From contig FN649746.1 in NCBI GenBank assembly GCA_000310025.1, positions 3,466,457 to 3,530,456 of the forward strand: a DNA stretch of 64,000 nucleotides, written 5' to 3'. The notes below the pieces were generated by a model, which made no database searches, was not told the origin of the DNA, and saw only the letters and a program-made list of their open reading frames with translations. Below are positions 24,791-37,079 of the stretch, piece by piece. Origin of the DNA: Ectocarpus siliculosus (Eukaryota; Sar; Phaeophyceae; Ectocarpales; Ectocarpaceae). A program made the translations under genes and the position numbers. Within the stretch, counting starts at the first letter, position 1; every line of letters begins with the position of its first letter.

Positions 24791-26757
24791 AAAGGCGCAG
24801 CTGCTGCAGCTCTCCACACAGTATCCCTCCCGAGCTAAAGCAGACCACCTACACTGACACACGCACACTGAAATACCACCATGGCTTCTTGGAGCGCGCT
24901 CCTGTGGACACCCGTGGTGGAAGAAGCTGCTGATGGTCTCGTTGACGGATTCTCTGGCTCGTAGATAGATACTTTTTCGCTTTTTCTATCCAGCACTACT
25001 TCTTCGGGGAGGAGATGAGGAGGCCATGTACGGGAACGTGATAAACTTTGAAGAAAATTCAGCCTTCATCTTGAATTTTGATTCCTTTCCTTCTTTTGAT
25101 AGATTGATGGCGCTGTCAACATGTGGAGCTGTAGACGATGAGGGGTGAGCCGCACCACCAGCAGCCCTCCCTGCATCCTGCTCATCACCCGCCCATACAT
25201 GTCTAACACAGAACGCCCTGTTGCCTTACATGTTTGAAAGGCAAAAAGCTGTACTGTAGCATCACGTCAACACCGAGAACTTTTCAGTATACTGTTTGCT
25301 GTTTACTCATGCCACATTGTTCTCTATATCGAATACACCTTCCAGAACGCCCAACATTGTGGGGTCACAGCGTCAACGCATCAAAGTAACAAAAAAAAGT
25401 ACCAGTGTTTTGGGGTGGTGTACCAGCGCTCCGAGCAGCACACAGCACCATGAACGAAAGAACCTGGAAACCCCGGGGACAGTCGATTTTCATCCCCGCT
25501 TTTGGCGGAAATGGCCGGTCGGTAAAGCCGATTGCTGGTTTCGTTGTGTTACCGGTCGGTAAAGGGGTTGGACCCGGGTAGTGTACATGATCACTGGTAC
25601 AGCATGGTACGGTATTGTACTGAAGATTACGGCCTATGCCCAGGCCTTGCCACGGAAATTCGATCACAATCAGACAGGCCGGTTTTGGGAGCGGCTGGAA
25701 TTTCAATCATACGTAGGCAAGGACGCAGGCACCTCAGGAGGTCTACACCGTGAAAATCTTCTGTGAATGTCCGCCGCGTTTCGACGGGAAGGCTCACCTC
25801 AAAGGATATGCTACTGCTGGAGGAGGGTTACCCCACAGGGGCGCAAACATAGCTGGCACGATTATCATCCCCCGGCATGGTTCTGAAAATGTAGAGGTTT
25901 CGCGGACAAATCTAATCGAAATAATGAACGAAATGATGGAGGTTCAGCCCGGCGGGCCTTCCATACTTATACTGCTCATTGTATGTAGTTATTGAATATC
26001 GTACTCGCAACAGGGTCAAGCACAAGTATCTATCTATGCGTGTTCCCCTTCTACTCTTTCCTCGTGTGTAGCCTCGGTTAGGGCGTGAAACATATACCGA
26101 ACCGTATAGACGGGCGCCCAGAAAAAATGGCATGACTCACTCCCCACTCCGCGCCACGTGTTGGCCTATATCGGGGAATCGTTATTTTGCACCCGAGATC
26201 GTTCTGCCTCTCTTGGCTAAACTCAGGACCACAGACTATGTTGAACGTGGTAACTACGTACTATACGTGGCGCCTTTTGGTCCAACCCCAGGTGTAATCC
26301 TACATGGATGTTGGGTTCTATTGGTCCGGCTGCAAGGGCATGCGTAGAACAGGAGGGTTCCAAGACACTGAAAACTGTATCGAAACAGCTCTGATACTCC
26401 GACCATGGAGATTTTTATTTGTTCGTTCCTCTACCTCTTGGTTAGGCCCTGGGCGGGCCTTGTTACCGTAAACTAGTGGGTTGCTCCAAGCACGAAGCAT
26501 TCGAAGAGGATCTCACGATAAGTGTACCAATATGTACTATTTGGACCTGTTCGCACGAAAAGAAAGGTTTTCCCAAGCGGAACGGGCTCCAGCAGCAGCA
26601 TGTGCCTGTCGAAGCAGCATGTGCAACACAGCAGTATCGCTCCGTTCCTTGAACGACTTCGATTCTTCGTTCCGTGGCGACTTCCGCAAGGGACGAGCTA
26701 TATTTCACGCGCAGTACCCTCTTAAACCAAACTTTGATCGTGTGGACGTTTGCGCAG
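24791..26757. other. Remainder of large intron, no supported feature
   Basis: Sequence between the right end of the 4.7-kb element and the first beta-helix rung exon at 26758. Only short open frames occur and none matches the rung pattern of the host gene. I see nothing definite in it. Confidence 0.5.
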
Positions 26758-28950
26758 GAGCTATATTCGGCGATGCAGACTCTACTATTCACATCAAAGG
26801 ATCAACGTTCTCGGACAACACGGCCAACCGCGGAGGTATGAAACGGTCGTGGGGCGATGGGCTATTTGTGCGGGAAAACGCCAACCACGAGGATAATTCC
26901 GCGGACAGGGTCTAAGCACCGGAATCGGGGTTCTCACGCGGAGGTGGACGAATCTGAAACGCGGGATGTCGTTATCGCAGTTGTGCTATTTGCCGCAGGT
27001 TGGCTTGATCCTCGTGTCTCTTGGTCGTTTCGCCCCTTAATGCAGGCGCTATCTTCTCGTTATTCAACTCCGTTGACGTGGAAGGAGTCCAATTCGCGAA
27101 CAACACGGCTGCCGAATCTGGAGGTGGGACGTGGAAGGAATGGTCACACTAGAATCCCATTAGCATGTCCAAGTACCTAATTTATCTCGTTGTTGTTGCT
27201 GCGATAATGACGTACAGTAGATGCCTACCGTTCGGTGGTGCACCGTGTCCGTCCTTGCATTGGTCCCTCAAGCGAAAAAATCGTCGGGCCCATGAAAATC
27301 TGAACCAAGCGAGGGGTTGAGCAAAGGTTTGTTCGGCCATTTTTATGCGGCAAGTTTTCATCATGTTTCGTACTTGTGACACGAACATATTGCTAACCTT
27401 CGCGGTGAAGAGGATTCAAGTTGCCCAAACTGTTCCGTTCGGGCGTCTCAACGGCGAGTGGCCAGAAACCGCCACGATTGATGACGTCATCTCACCCGGC
27501 AGTGCCCTCAATGTCCATCCCCAGGTGCTCTTTACGTCGCAGAAGCAAGTGTAGTTTCGATAAGCAACGCTTCGCGCTTCGAGTACAACGTAGCTTTGGG
27601 TGGTGCAGGAGGTGACTGGATATTTGGTCTAAACGTGGCACACACTAACAGCTCAGTTCAGGCGGTGGTCAGCGTGGTGACCGCCGTTTGCTCGCCTTTT
27701 TCGGCGTATCAGCGATAGTCTAGCTTTTCAGAGAAATAACGCCTGTGAGTCGAGTATCGGCGAGCATTTTGCGGTAGTGTACAAACACGTGCGTGGGTGG
27801 ATCGAGATCGGCGCTGTTTAAGGGGTCGGCTGTTGCTTCTGGTTCCATGAACAATATTTTGCAGAAACGCACACAGGACCAAATGGTCCAGATCCCATGT
27901 TAGATGACCTGTCGCTCAGCGAGCGCCTTGGGAACGACAAACTACACTATTGTAGCTCGAGGCCATATGTACCGTTATGCTACGCAGATTCAGAGATGGG
28001 CAGTGAGCATGTTGCTGACACCGCTTGTCATCTGGGTCACGGCTGGTTTTGCCCAGGAGCGATGCTCGGCAGCAATATCACCACATTGGCCACCAGTGGC
28101 GTGTCCACGTTTTATCGGAACTCCGCCGTTACTGCAGGAGGTGAGGGCAGCAATGATCGAAAAATGTTTCCAGCTGAGCCTACGACATCACCTTTCAGAG
28201 ATGACACACACCTCAACAGGCGTTTGAAGGCACTGCGCATGACACGTCGTGTGTGACTCGTGGTTCCGGTGGTACTGCCGCACTGTTTGTAGGAAGAGGG
28301 TTAGGGTAGGGAGAGATAGAACGATTCCGCACGCGAAAGCCGCCATGAAACCAGCAGAGGCGCTCTACTTCACCTATTCCTCGTTTCAGGTGCACTATTC
28401 ACCATGGGGTGCGATACTAACATTGGCGACGAAGCATTGGCGACGAAGCAATGTTCGAGCTCAACTCGGCTGGGACTTTTGGAGGTGACGTCAGTGCCGC
28501 AATGTGTCTATAGGAAAGACAGGGAGATATTTAGGGTAGGGAGATATAGGTCTATGCCGCACGCGTAAACCGTCATGCGCCCAGCAGCGGGGCTCTGCCT
28601 TTCCATTTTCAAGCAGGCCCACCTTCCTCTGAAAACAGGTGCGATTGGAGCGGAAAGGAGCTCTCTCACGATCGGGGATCTACCAGGAAGTCGCGTAACC
28701 TTCGCGAACAACACAGCCATTTCCGGAGATGGAGGTGGAGCGAGTGTGCAGTGCTCTAGGCACTTACGGTAGCTCATATCGCCGCACTTCTTCCAACAAT
28801 GATCCTGACCTTCACAATACCTAGGGTGGACATCGCACGCGCTCACTACATAAGTCGCACCCTCCACGCATGGCCGGTACATCCCTTCCTTGTACTTTCT
28901 TCTCGACCCGGATTCTTGTAATTGGCTTGTTGTATTGCCCCCCCCCCCCC

Positions 28951-29113
28951 CCCCCNNNNNNNNNNNNNNNNNNNNNNNNNNNNNNNNNNNNNNNNNNNNN
29001 NNNNNNNNNNNNNNNNNNNNNNNNNNNNNNNNNNNNNNNNNNNNNNNNNNNNNNNCTCCCCCGGGTTTTTTTTTTTGGGTTTTTTTTTTTCCCCCCCCCC
29101 CCCCCCCCCCCAG
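28951..29113. other. Assembly gap (100 N) flanked by poly-C
   Basis: Exactly 100 N (28956-29055) lie between a C homopolymer on the left and alternating long T and C homopolymers on the right. The gap size is probably a placeholder and the flanks look like unreliable sequence. Missing rung exons could lie here, since the distance between detected exons (28734 to 30808) is large. Confidence 0.9.
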
Positions 29114-29383
29114 CCTCCATAGAAAAGAGCTAGCTGCGATCTTTATGCTGAACACTTGTGCATTGCTGTTATTTAAACGTTTCCCAGCCAATGTGGACTG
29201 AGCAGCTCTCCGGCTACAAATTACACGAGGATAAGTTGTCAGCCTGCCCGCGCGCCATGCACCGGGCGATGCGGTCGCAAGCAAGCGAAGGCTTGGCATG
29301 CTTGCCTGAACGGGTTATTTCACCACAACAAGGGCAGACAATAATCAGGCAATTGTGGAGGCCCCCTTCAGACCCTTCTTTAT

Positions 29384-30425
29384 GGAAACAAAATCTTGCC
29401 AATATATCTTGGCATTTTGACCCAAGATTTGCTCACAATATGTCTCCACCAAGGTTTGCGGTATCGCGATTTATGGGGAGAATATGTTGAATGTTGAAAA
29501 AGCGGCGAGCTATTCCTCTTTTCTGCTTTAAGTTGATAGAGGCACAACGGCCACTTGGTCCACAGAAAATGCCAAGGTGTCGCGAAAAGTGGCCATGACG
29601 CAGTTGTAGAAGGAGCGTCCCTCCCCCAGCTGTATTGCTTCAACACTGTAAGTGGATACAGCGATGGGCGCCTACCTCGGGGTGCAAATAGAAGCCGTTG
29701 CCCATGAGCTCATATCAAGCGGAGAAACAAAATTGTTCCATTGCTGTCCAACTGACAAGAAAGTGCATCCACCCGAAGCCGATTACACCCGTGCACGTAT
29801 CTCACTATGTAGCAGGCGTACCGAGGTCAAACCTCCGGCGCTGTCATCTGCACTCACGGATCTGGCTCGGGTGCAAAGAGATTGGGTGTGGGGTGATTCG
29901 ATGAGGAGACAGAAGCGTCGCACACGACAGAGCTGTGTTGGCAAAACGTTGCTCCTCCTCTATTTTTCTACTTCAAAATAAAGTGCGCTTTGAACTTTGA
30001 ACGGTCCCTCGACAGACTGGTGATGGCGCACGTGGAACGAGCCAGGGCAAATACGCATTTTGTTCGCGCGCCTTGGTCGTTTTCGTTCGCTGTCGGCGCG
30101 CCGACACAGTGACGCCAGGGTGCGTTTGAGACCCTTGCGAGTGTTCCACGTGCAGATTTCATGGCGTTATGGACGATTAGGTTGACTGACCTTCGGTGAT
30201 CGCGCCGCACCCAGGCAAGATTTGTTTCGCCGCCTCAAGATTTGTCGGAAGGCTCGTCTCGACAGATCTTGGGTCAAGATTTGTTCGAAAGGGCAGATTT
30301 CGGGCCTCGAGAAATCTTGGCCAAGATATGTCGGAAGATTTCGCTCCCATAAATCGTGAAACTGGCAGATCTTGGCCAATATCAAGATTTATCGACAAGA
30401 TTTTGTGCCCATAAATCGGGGTCTC
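29384..30425. mobile_element. Possible non-autonomous inverted-repeat element, about 1 kb
   Basis: The left side reads TTTATGGAAACAAAATCTTG with nearby CCAAGATTTG. The right side, as reverse complement, reads TTTATGGGCACAAAATCTTG with several AAGATTTGTCGG-type blocks between 30217 and 30420. The imperfect inverted ends and dense subterminal motif copies are typical of MITE-like elements. No clear target-site duplication was found. It lies in an intron of the beta-helix gene. Confidence 0.4.
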
Positions 30426-32384
30426 ATAAGGGATACACTCTCCCAACGTCTGTCGAGGACGCTTGATTCCGTCTTTCCACATAGATACCTTTTTCTTTCC
30501 CGTAGTCTTTCTCGCACATGCTCTTCAAGCCCCAAACTCACTTCAAGCCATCAGCAGACGTCCGTGGAAGAGGGCGTATGGGTGTGGCAGAGGGGATGCC
30601 CCAACGAAAACAAGTAACAAAACAAACGATTTTGCCCCGGGTTTCCCCGTTCAGGGATAAATTACTCTGTTACGTACAGAGTACCCCACCCTTCGCCTAT
30701 TCATGGAGCTACCCCAGGGTGCGCTTTCACAAGCGTTGCAAGGTAGCGCCATTTCGATGTCAATAGCAGAGGCAGTGTCATGGTCATCGTTCGCTCGTTG
30801 CAATCAGGAGCGATTTCCTTCGACGGAGCGGAGGGTGTCGCGGACATCGACGCGGCTGTCTTGACCATCAACGGACTTACTTCGTTCACAGGAAATGGAG
30901 CGACAAACAGCAGCGGAGGTACGACGAAATTGTTTAACATCGCAGAGCTGACGAGCATGTAGACATCTGCAGCAATTTCGGGATGAACTCGGCTGCTCCA
31001 ATTCTCGCTGCAACGCGATAAAAATACTCTTGCTTAGTCCTCCTCACGGTCCTGTTACATGCCAGAAATCAGGAAAATCCTAACCGGTGCTATCGTATTT
31101 CCTACGTTGCAGGGGCCCTTCACGTGCAAAGCTCACTTCTCACGATTGCTGGCAATGCAACGTTTCAGTTTAACATTGCGGGCATCGATGGAGGTGAGAA
31201 ATTGTAGGTTTACGTTTTCCAAAACTGTACCTTTGCTCGACAGCCCTTTGTTGGTCGTCATTGCGAATGTCTGGCCGCTGGAACATCGATAGTCTCCCCG
31301 CACTATAGTTTCAGATTTGGCCCTTGTTTTCAACCAAGCATGAAATACGTGCAAGCCTTGAGGCTTATTAACATTCCATCGGTTCTTTCATTTGCCTTAA
31401 CTCCGTGTGTTGTGCTAAGGTGCGGTGCATACTACTCAGTGCCCGGAGGTTGGAGTGCAAGGCCGGGCGGTTTTCGAGTCCAATAGAGTGGCTGGTTCGG
31501 GTGGGGCCTTCTATGGTGGGAGCTGCGACAAAGTGACACTAGACAACGCTGTGTTTCGATCGAATGATGCTACTTGGGGAGGTGAGGGCACGACAGGCTT
31601 ACCGTTAGGCATAGCGTACGAGGAGGAGTGCGCTCGTGGTTTGCTTCCGCCTGATACCACGGCCGCACAAGGGGTACGAGCTATAAAACCACCGGTTTTC
31701 CCTATAAGCTCGTTCCATCGTGTGTGGCTCAGCGGACGAAGGGCACCGAAGATTTTCGTTGGTCTTGAAAGAAAAGGTTTCCAGGTAGGATTAGCTGAAA
31801 CGCTTACTCAATTCAGCATCGTGCCCGTGGTTGTTTCTAAAGGTGCAGTGGCCCTCGTCTCATGCGGCGAGGATGAAACCGTGCAAGGGTCTGCAGCTGT
31901 GACTTCGGCTTGTACGTTTGACAGCAACTCCGCCAGCGATGGTGGAGGTATCTACTCTGCCTCTGGGTTCGATCACGTTTCAGACTCGATCTTCAGCAAT
32001 AACTTCGCAGGTACATGACACGACGATTCGTAGGTGACGCCAAAAGGAATCGTGTGGGACACATGACCATACATAAAAAACCACACCCTGTACAACTACG
32101 ACAGTTGTATTAGTTTTGCCAGACAACTATTTGGTCAGAATTTTGCGCAACTGTAGTTATTTCCAAACAAAAAAAGGTGAGAATCTTGTGCAACTACAGG
32201 GTTTCTAATCAACTACTGGATAAACGCAATACAACACAACTGCTTCAAAACTTTAAATAACCAAAGGCTCCACAAAAGTGTGAAAAAGGTCGTGATTTGT
32301 TCCCGCTAGTGCGTGAGGCGCCTCTTGCTATCACAATGAGAAAAAAAAATGAAAAAGCTTCCAAAAGTTGTTTGCCAAAGAACT

Positions 32385-32592
32385 GCTTGGTCAGAATCTT
32401 GCAAACTAGAAACCTTGGGTAACAATACTTGATTCCAATCAACTTACGGACTGAAAATCTTGGGGTGACTATAGTTGATTCCAATCGTCTAGTGGCTCAG
32501 AATCTTGGGTGACTACTGTTGATTGCAATCAACTAGCGGCTTAGAATCTTGTGTGACTATGTAGTTCATCCCAATCAACGACCTGATACGGG
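32385..32592. repeat. Tandem minisatellite, about 46-bp unit
   Basis: GATTCCAATC-type blocks start at about 32431, 32477, 32521 and 32567. They are joined by segments with CAGAATCTTGGGTGACTA. The sequence is intronic, and more diverged copies of the AATCTTG motif extend upstream to about 32,100. Confidence 0.7.
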
Positions 32593-34289
32593 GTAGTTGG
32601 ACCTTTACCCGACAAATAGTTGTATTTGTTAGTCATAGCTGTACAGGCTGTGAAAAAAAAAACGCTCGGGAAACCCCGAGAAGGTAGCCGATGTAGCTGG
32701 AGAAGACCGTTTGCGACGCCGCCGATTGCTGGCAAATACATCGATTGGTTTGACCTCCCATGCAACTATATCGTCCGACGTTTCTCGAACCACCCGCCAC
32801 GCATCACCGGCGCAAAACGTTTACAGCATCGTCAGGAGGGGCTTTGGCGCATTCGTCAGTGCTCCTGACGCTTTCGGGCAGTACCTTCAAGTCCAACATG
32901 GCCGGAGAGGAAGGCTATGCCGTCATGAGTCTGGGACCACTTCGCTCCATGGATGGTCTCACCTTCGCTGAGAACGTGCAGCATTGTGGTGTTGGAACTT
33001 ATGGCTACGACAATACTGAGGTATGAACGGCACGCGATCAGAGTCGAGTTCACTGCACGTGCACTGGGTTAACGCCCCGTGGTCTGCCTGTGGTGTACGC
33101 TCAGATTGTCTGTCTATGTGAACCCTCCCACGGAACAGATTTGAAATCAATCCGAACAGCAGATACGAGCTGCAAATGTAACGGTGTTTATTTTCAGTTG
33201 GAAGGAAATTCTCTGGTAGAAGATCTTCGTTGCGAATGTCGACTGCAGGAGTTTTCGGTTCTTCTACGCGGTTTGGCCTGTAGCAACCATCTGGGGGCTT
33301 GCGGCCCACGAAGAAGCTTGGCGATGGGCCTGTGGTGTTCTGATGAGGTTTGTGGGGCGTCTTCCCGTGTGACGAAACGTTGTGCTCCTGGAACCTCACA
33401 GGACACAGAGGCTTGCCGATTTCATGCCGTTTGCGCATAATGCTCTACTGAGTGCAAAGAGGTGTCAAACGGCGTCGTAGTGGCGGGTCCGGCTGCCGTC
33501 CCAGTGTGCGATGAAGTCCCAACCGGAACCAACTCGGCAACGACGGGAGGAACTACTCTTGAAACGCTGGAACAGGAGCCCGGGTACTACCGAACATCAA
33601 ACACAAGCCATACGGTTCGGGAGTGCTTCCAAGAATCCGCGTGCAAGGGTGGCACCGATACCAGTCATGATGGCTACTGCGCCGCTGGATATGAGGGTCC
33701 ATGTAAGCGATTAACGGTTTGAGGGTAAATACGTGAATGGAGATTCTTGGCGAACTTGCCTGAACACATATATGTACCGCATGTTCTAGAACATCGTCGT
33801 CTTGGGAAGGAACCGAACCCCAACCAACTTGTCTGCAGCTCGTGGGAGGTGCGGGCGAAGGACCGGCCCTGGGCAGGATTCAAGAGGGCCTTCGGCAGGA
33901 GGCACGCGCATGGACGTGTGCGGGCTGAATTCCTCCTCGACTCCGTGGCGTGGCGTACTTTATACCCAAGCAGGAAAGCTGTACCACGCACTGCTTTTCC
34001 TTGTCCTAGGATCGATATCCGCATTTTCTTCATATGCCGAAATGGGAACAGTCGATTCTTGTGACGCGCTGCGTACACCTCGTGGTGTCCAACAATGCTT
34101 TTCTAGATGCAGGCAGTATTCTACATGGCGTCTGTTGTATTGATCGGTCTTAGCTGGCACCATGCGCAAATGCGGAAGTGACTGAACGCGTATCGTGTCG
34201 TTACCCCTAAAAGTGCGGTAGGCGCAGGTGCTCAGTGAAAACTTCCGGGTCTGTCGTGCGTATTGCTCCCTTTCGTTGTTGTCCTTCAG

Positions 34290-36699
34290 ACTGTGCAACA
34301 TGCAGCGAGGGCTATGCACATGGCTCAACATATAGCTGCTTCCGCTGCACGGGAGAGAAGGGAGACACGGCAGTGGCATGGTTGGTGGTAGGGCCATTGC
34401 TGGTTCTGGTGATCGGCGGAACGGTGGTTTTGGATCTTACTGGAGTCAGTCATTCCGGCGAGCGCAGCGGGAAGATCCGTGAAACCGTGGCGATCATCCG
34501 TCATCGGTTCGTGGAAGCCCTTCCGATGGTCTCCGTCAAGATTCTCGTGGTCGTCTGGTAGATTGTTATGCAGGTATTGTCAACAATTATAGTGGTAACG
34601 CAGTGCCACGGAATGCGCTAATAATTTTTGTCTTTGACGTAGGTGGAAGGTAGAAAAAGGTAAGGGACTACTGCAACGCGTTGTCACGCAATTATTGTAA
34701 GATGTTCGAATAGAGTAGTCACCTGAGCAGATCGTGGATTGTTTGTTACACACCAAATCATTCCACGGATGTCTCGATTTTACAGTCAGTCACGAATGCC
34801 ATCTCCTTTCTTCAGTGCAGACGTAACGAGTTCAATACGTTCCCTTTTCAGCATCGTCTCGTGTTTCACAACAGTCACGACCACTGAGACCAGTACATCC
34901 TATCCGAGGCCACATGCTTAATCAAGCAATAGGCCGTGATTCCGAGGCCAACGCAACCAAAACCATCCCGTTTTCCAGCCGAAAGGTGGTCGCAACGATC
35001 AGGGGTGGTCGTCCACGCTCAAGCATGTCTCCTTGACCGCAGCTCGAAAACACCGCACCACGTCACTCCGACGCAGTTCGGGCGGTCTATGTCCTGCAAC
35101 GCGGCGCCTGAAACTCACCGTTCTAGGCGTAATTTGTGTCTTTTTGCCAATCGCCGCCGACATTTCGATGGGCTTCTTCTGCCAACCTTTCGCGGGAAGT
35201 TTGCGCAAATGACAGGCGCGCACGACCCCGACACCTACGAGGCGTTCGTCGAAAGGCTGAACGTGATTAATTTCAACGTGAGAGACCTGCTCTCCTTTTC
35301 GTGCTTAGTCAAGACCGACTTCTTCGACCGCCTTCTATGGAAAACTCTCGGCCCCCTTGCGGTGCTAGGCGTACTCCAAGCTACGCACGTCATTGCAAGG
35401 TTGAGAAACAGGAACATCCCAAGTGACTCTGTACAGCTCACGGTCCGGCGGAAGCACCTATCGTTGGCGATTTTTATCCTCTTTTTTGTCTATTCCTCGG
35501 TTTCTCGCGACATTTTCCTCACCTTTTCTTGCGAAACGTTGGAGGACGGAGTTTCGTACCTTCGGGCGGACTATGGCTTTGTGTGTTTCTCAAGGCGGCA
35601 CGTTGCCTTTCGCGTCTATGCCGGCGTCATGGTGTTGGTATATCCCTTGGGAATTCCTGCCTTGTTCGGGTGGTGGCTGAGGCGCAACCGGCACGATCTA
35701 CGATCACCTTCTCGCGCGGAGAATGCAGACCTAGAGCCAGCCAAAGCTCTTTGGGAGTCGTACAAGGGTGAAACGTGGTACTTCATAATTATCGAATGCG
35801 TTCGTCGAATTGCGCTTACTGGTCTGGGTGTTTTTATAAACCCGAACAGCGCCGCGCAAGTCGCCATTTTGCTGTTGCTCGCTTTCGGGTTTTTGGTCTT
35901 GTCTGAAGTGCTCGACCCGTTCGAAAAGCCAATCGAGACCTGGCTTTACCTATCCGGATCTTGTGTTATCTTCGCCAGCATGTACGCTGCGCTGCTGCTC
36001 AAGGTAGACGTTAGCAACGAGAACAGCGAAAGCCAAACCGCCTTCTCGGCGGTGTTGATCTTGTCGCATGTTGTCTTGTTTACGACGGTGTTCGCTCAGG
36101 GCGTTTTCGCGTTGGTCCAGAAGTGTCGTGAAGTTCGGCAGGCAAATGAAGAGGAGGCGGAAAGAGCGGCCGTGCGGGCAAAGTTTCGGGAAGTACTGCC
36201 AAAGCTCCGGCGTCCAAGTAGGATGGGGGCTCGAGTCGCACCGTTCTACGACGAAGGATCGCCGTTTGTTCTCCAGGACGTTCCTCAAGGCCGGCCAGTG
36301 AACGAGTGCCGCGGCACCGATGATGCGCACGCTGGAGACATCGCACTGTGGCCCGAGAAAGAGCAAGGCATCTTCCATGGCGAGAGTAAAGTCACGGAGG
36401 TCTCCCCTTCCAGTACTATGGGGGCAAGAGCTGCACCGCTCCCCGAAGAAAGACCGCCGCTTGATCCGGAAGACGTTACCCAAGGTCGACCGTTAAGCGA
36501 GCGCCGTGGTAGTCACAATGCGCAGGCTGGGGAAAGCCGATTGTTGCTCAAGAACGAGCAAGGCATCGTCCACAGCGAGAGTAGAGTCCCGAAGTGGTCC
36601 CATTTACACGATGGTGACGTTGGTGTGCATTCGTCGAATCGAGGAAAACACCGGGTATTGCCTTTGTCGCCCTTTGCGGTGGGCTCTCCCGGGGTGTAA
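34290..36699 (+). CDS. C-terminal membrane domain of the beta-helix gene (two exons)
   Basis: Exon 34290-34573 encodes a Cys-rich end followed by a first membrane helix (VVGPLLVLVIGGTVVLDL). Exon 35200-36699 encodes about seven more hydrophobic segments. Conserved-looking signatures are FSCLVKTDFFDRLLWKTLGP, VYPLGIPALFGWWL and TWYFIIIECVRRIALTG. A cytoplasmic tail follows with two 65-residue tandem repeats beginning MGAR at 36223 and 36418. An in-frame TAG at 34559-34561 sits where related proteins have, as I recall, a Trp-Gln pair (a CAG to TAG change would explain it). The last exon is otherwise fully open for 499 codons to TAA. Similar C-termini are described as TRP-channel-like, but transport activity is not demonstrated by the sequence. 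Confidence 0.65.
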
Positions 36700-37079
36700 A
36701 CTGTTGCTGGCGATGGAAAGAAAGTTGTTTTGCCTAGATGTTTTTGGGTGCTTACATAGTATTCTATAGACGTGAAGGACGGGGAGGATGTCTCCCTCGA
36801 GACTAGTGCCATGAAAAACGATGATGTGCGTCGCCCAACGCCCTGCCATGGGCAACATTGCAACAGTAGCTACGAACGGCAGCGTTTCGTTTTCGATGCA
36901 GTACGTCCTGCGGAGATCGACGGAGTTCGAAACCGGTCTGGATTCGGCTAAAATCGGGGATATCTCCTGGATGCCCTTTGAAGCCTGAACGGCCATGACT
37001 TCAACCCTCGGACAACTGTGAGGGCGACTCACCCAGAGCGACCTGTAGAAGGAGCTGGGGGCGCTGAGCGTATACTTGC
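36700..37079. other. Short intergenic segment before copia insertion
   Basis: Follows the beta-helix gene stop. A stretch near 36,781-36,815 loosely resembles the start of the 65-residue tail repeat, so a further degenerate repeat or downstream exon may once have existed. Otherwise no feature is seen. Confidence 0.4.

Larger units (their letters stand above)
26758..33020 (+). other. Beta-helix rung exons, phase-1 symmetric
   Basis: Ten exons from 26758 to 32010 each begin with two bases completing a Gly codon split by the intron and end after the first base of the next Gly codon. Nine have lengths divisible by three (78, 78, 87, 84, 96, 111, 81, 162, 168). The exception, 28390-28484 (95 bases), becomes 81 if its 14-base duplication is discounted. 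The translated pattern is GA(I/L/V)-hydrophobic-strand-(F/V)xxNTAxxGG, the repeat of right-handed parallel beta-helices. The last rung exon (32836-33020) ends in phase 0 and leads to the Cys-rich region. Confidence 0.75.
18194..36699 (+). pseudogene. Secreted beta-helix repeat / polytopic membrane protein gene, disrupted copy
   Basis: Exon 1 (18194-18443) encodes a signal peptide. Further exons: 19092-19296, 26758-26835, 27046-27123, 27525-27611, 28057-28140, 28390-28484, 28639-28734, 30808-30918, 31113-31193, 31420-31581, 31843-32010, 32836-33020, 33198-33702, 34290-34573, 35200-36699. The middle exons each encode about one beta-helix rung with motifs such as FSDNTANRGG and FANNTA, then a Cys-rich part (LEQEPGYYRTS, CAAGYEGP), then about eight membrane segments. 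This resembles the polymorphic-outer-membrane-protein-like / TRP-like families I associate with stramenopiles; function unknown. Four lesions break it: exon 19092-19296 is one base out of frame; exon 28390-28484 has a 14-base tandem duplication; TAA lies in frame at 33438; TAG lies in frame at 34559. Elsewhere the frame is intact, so decay is recent or partly assembly error. Exons may be missing in the 19.3-26.8 kb intron and at the assembly gap. Confidence 0.7.
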
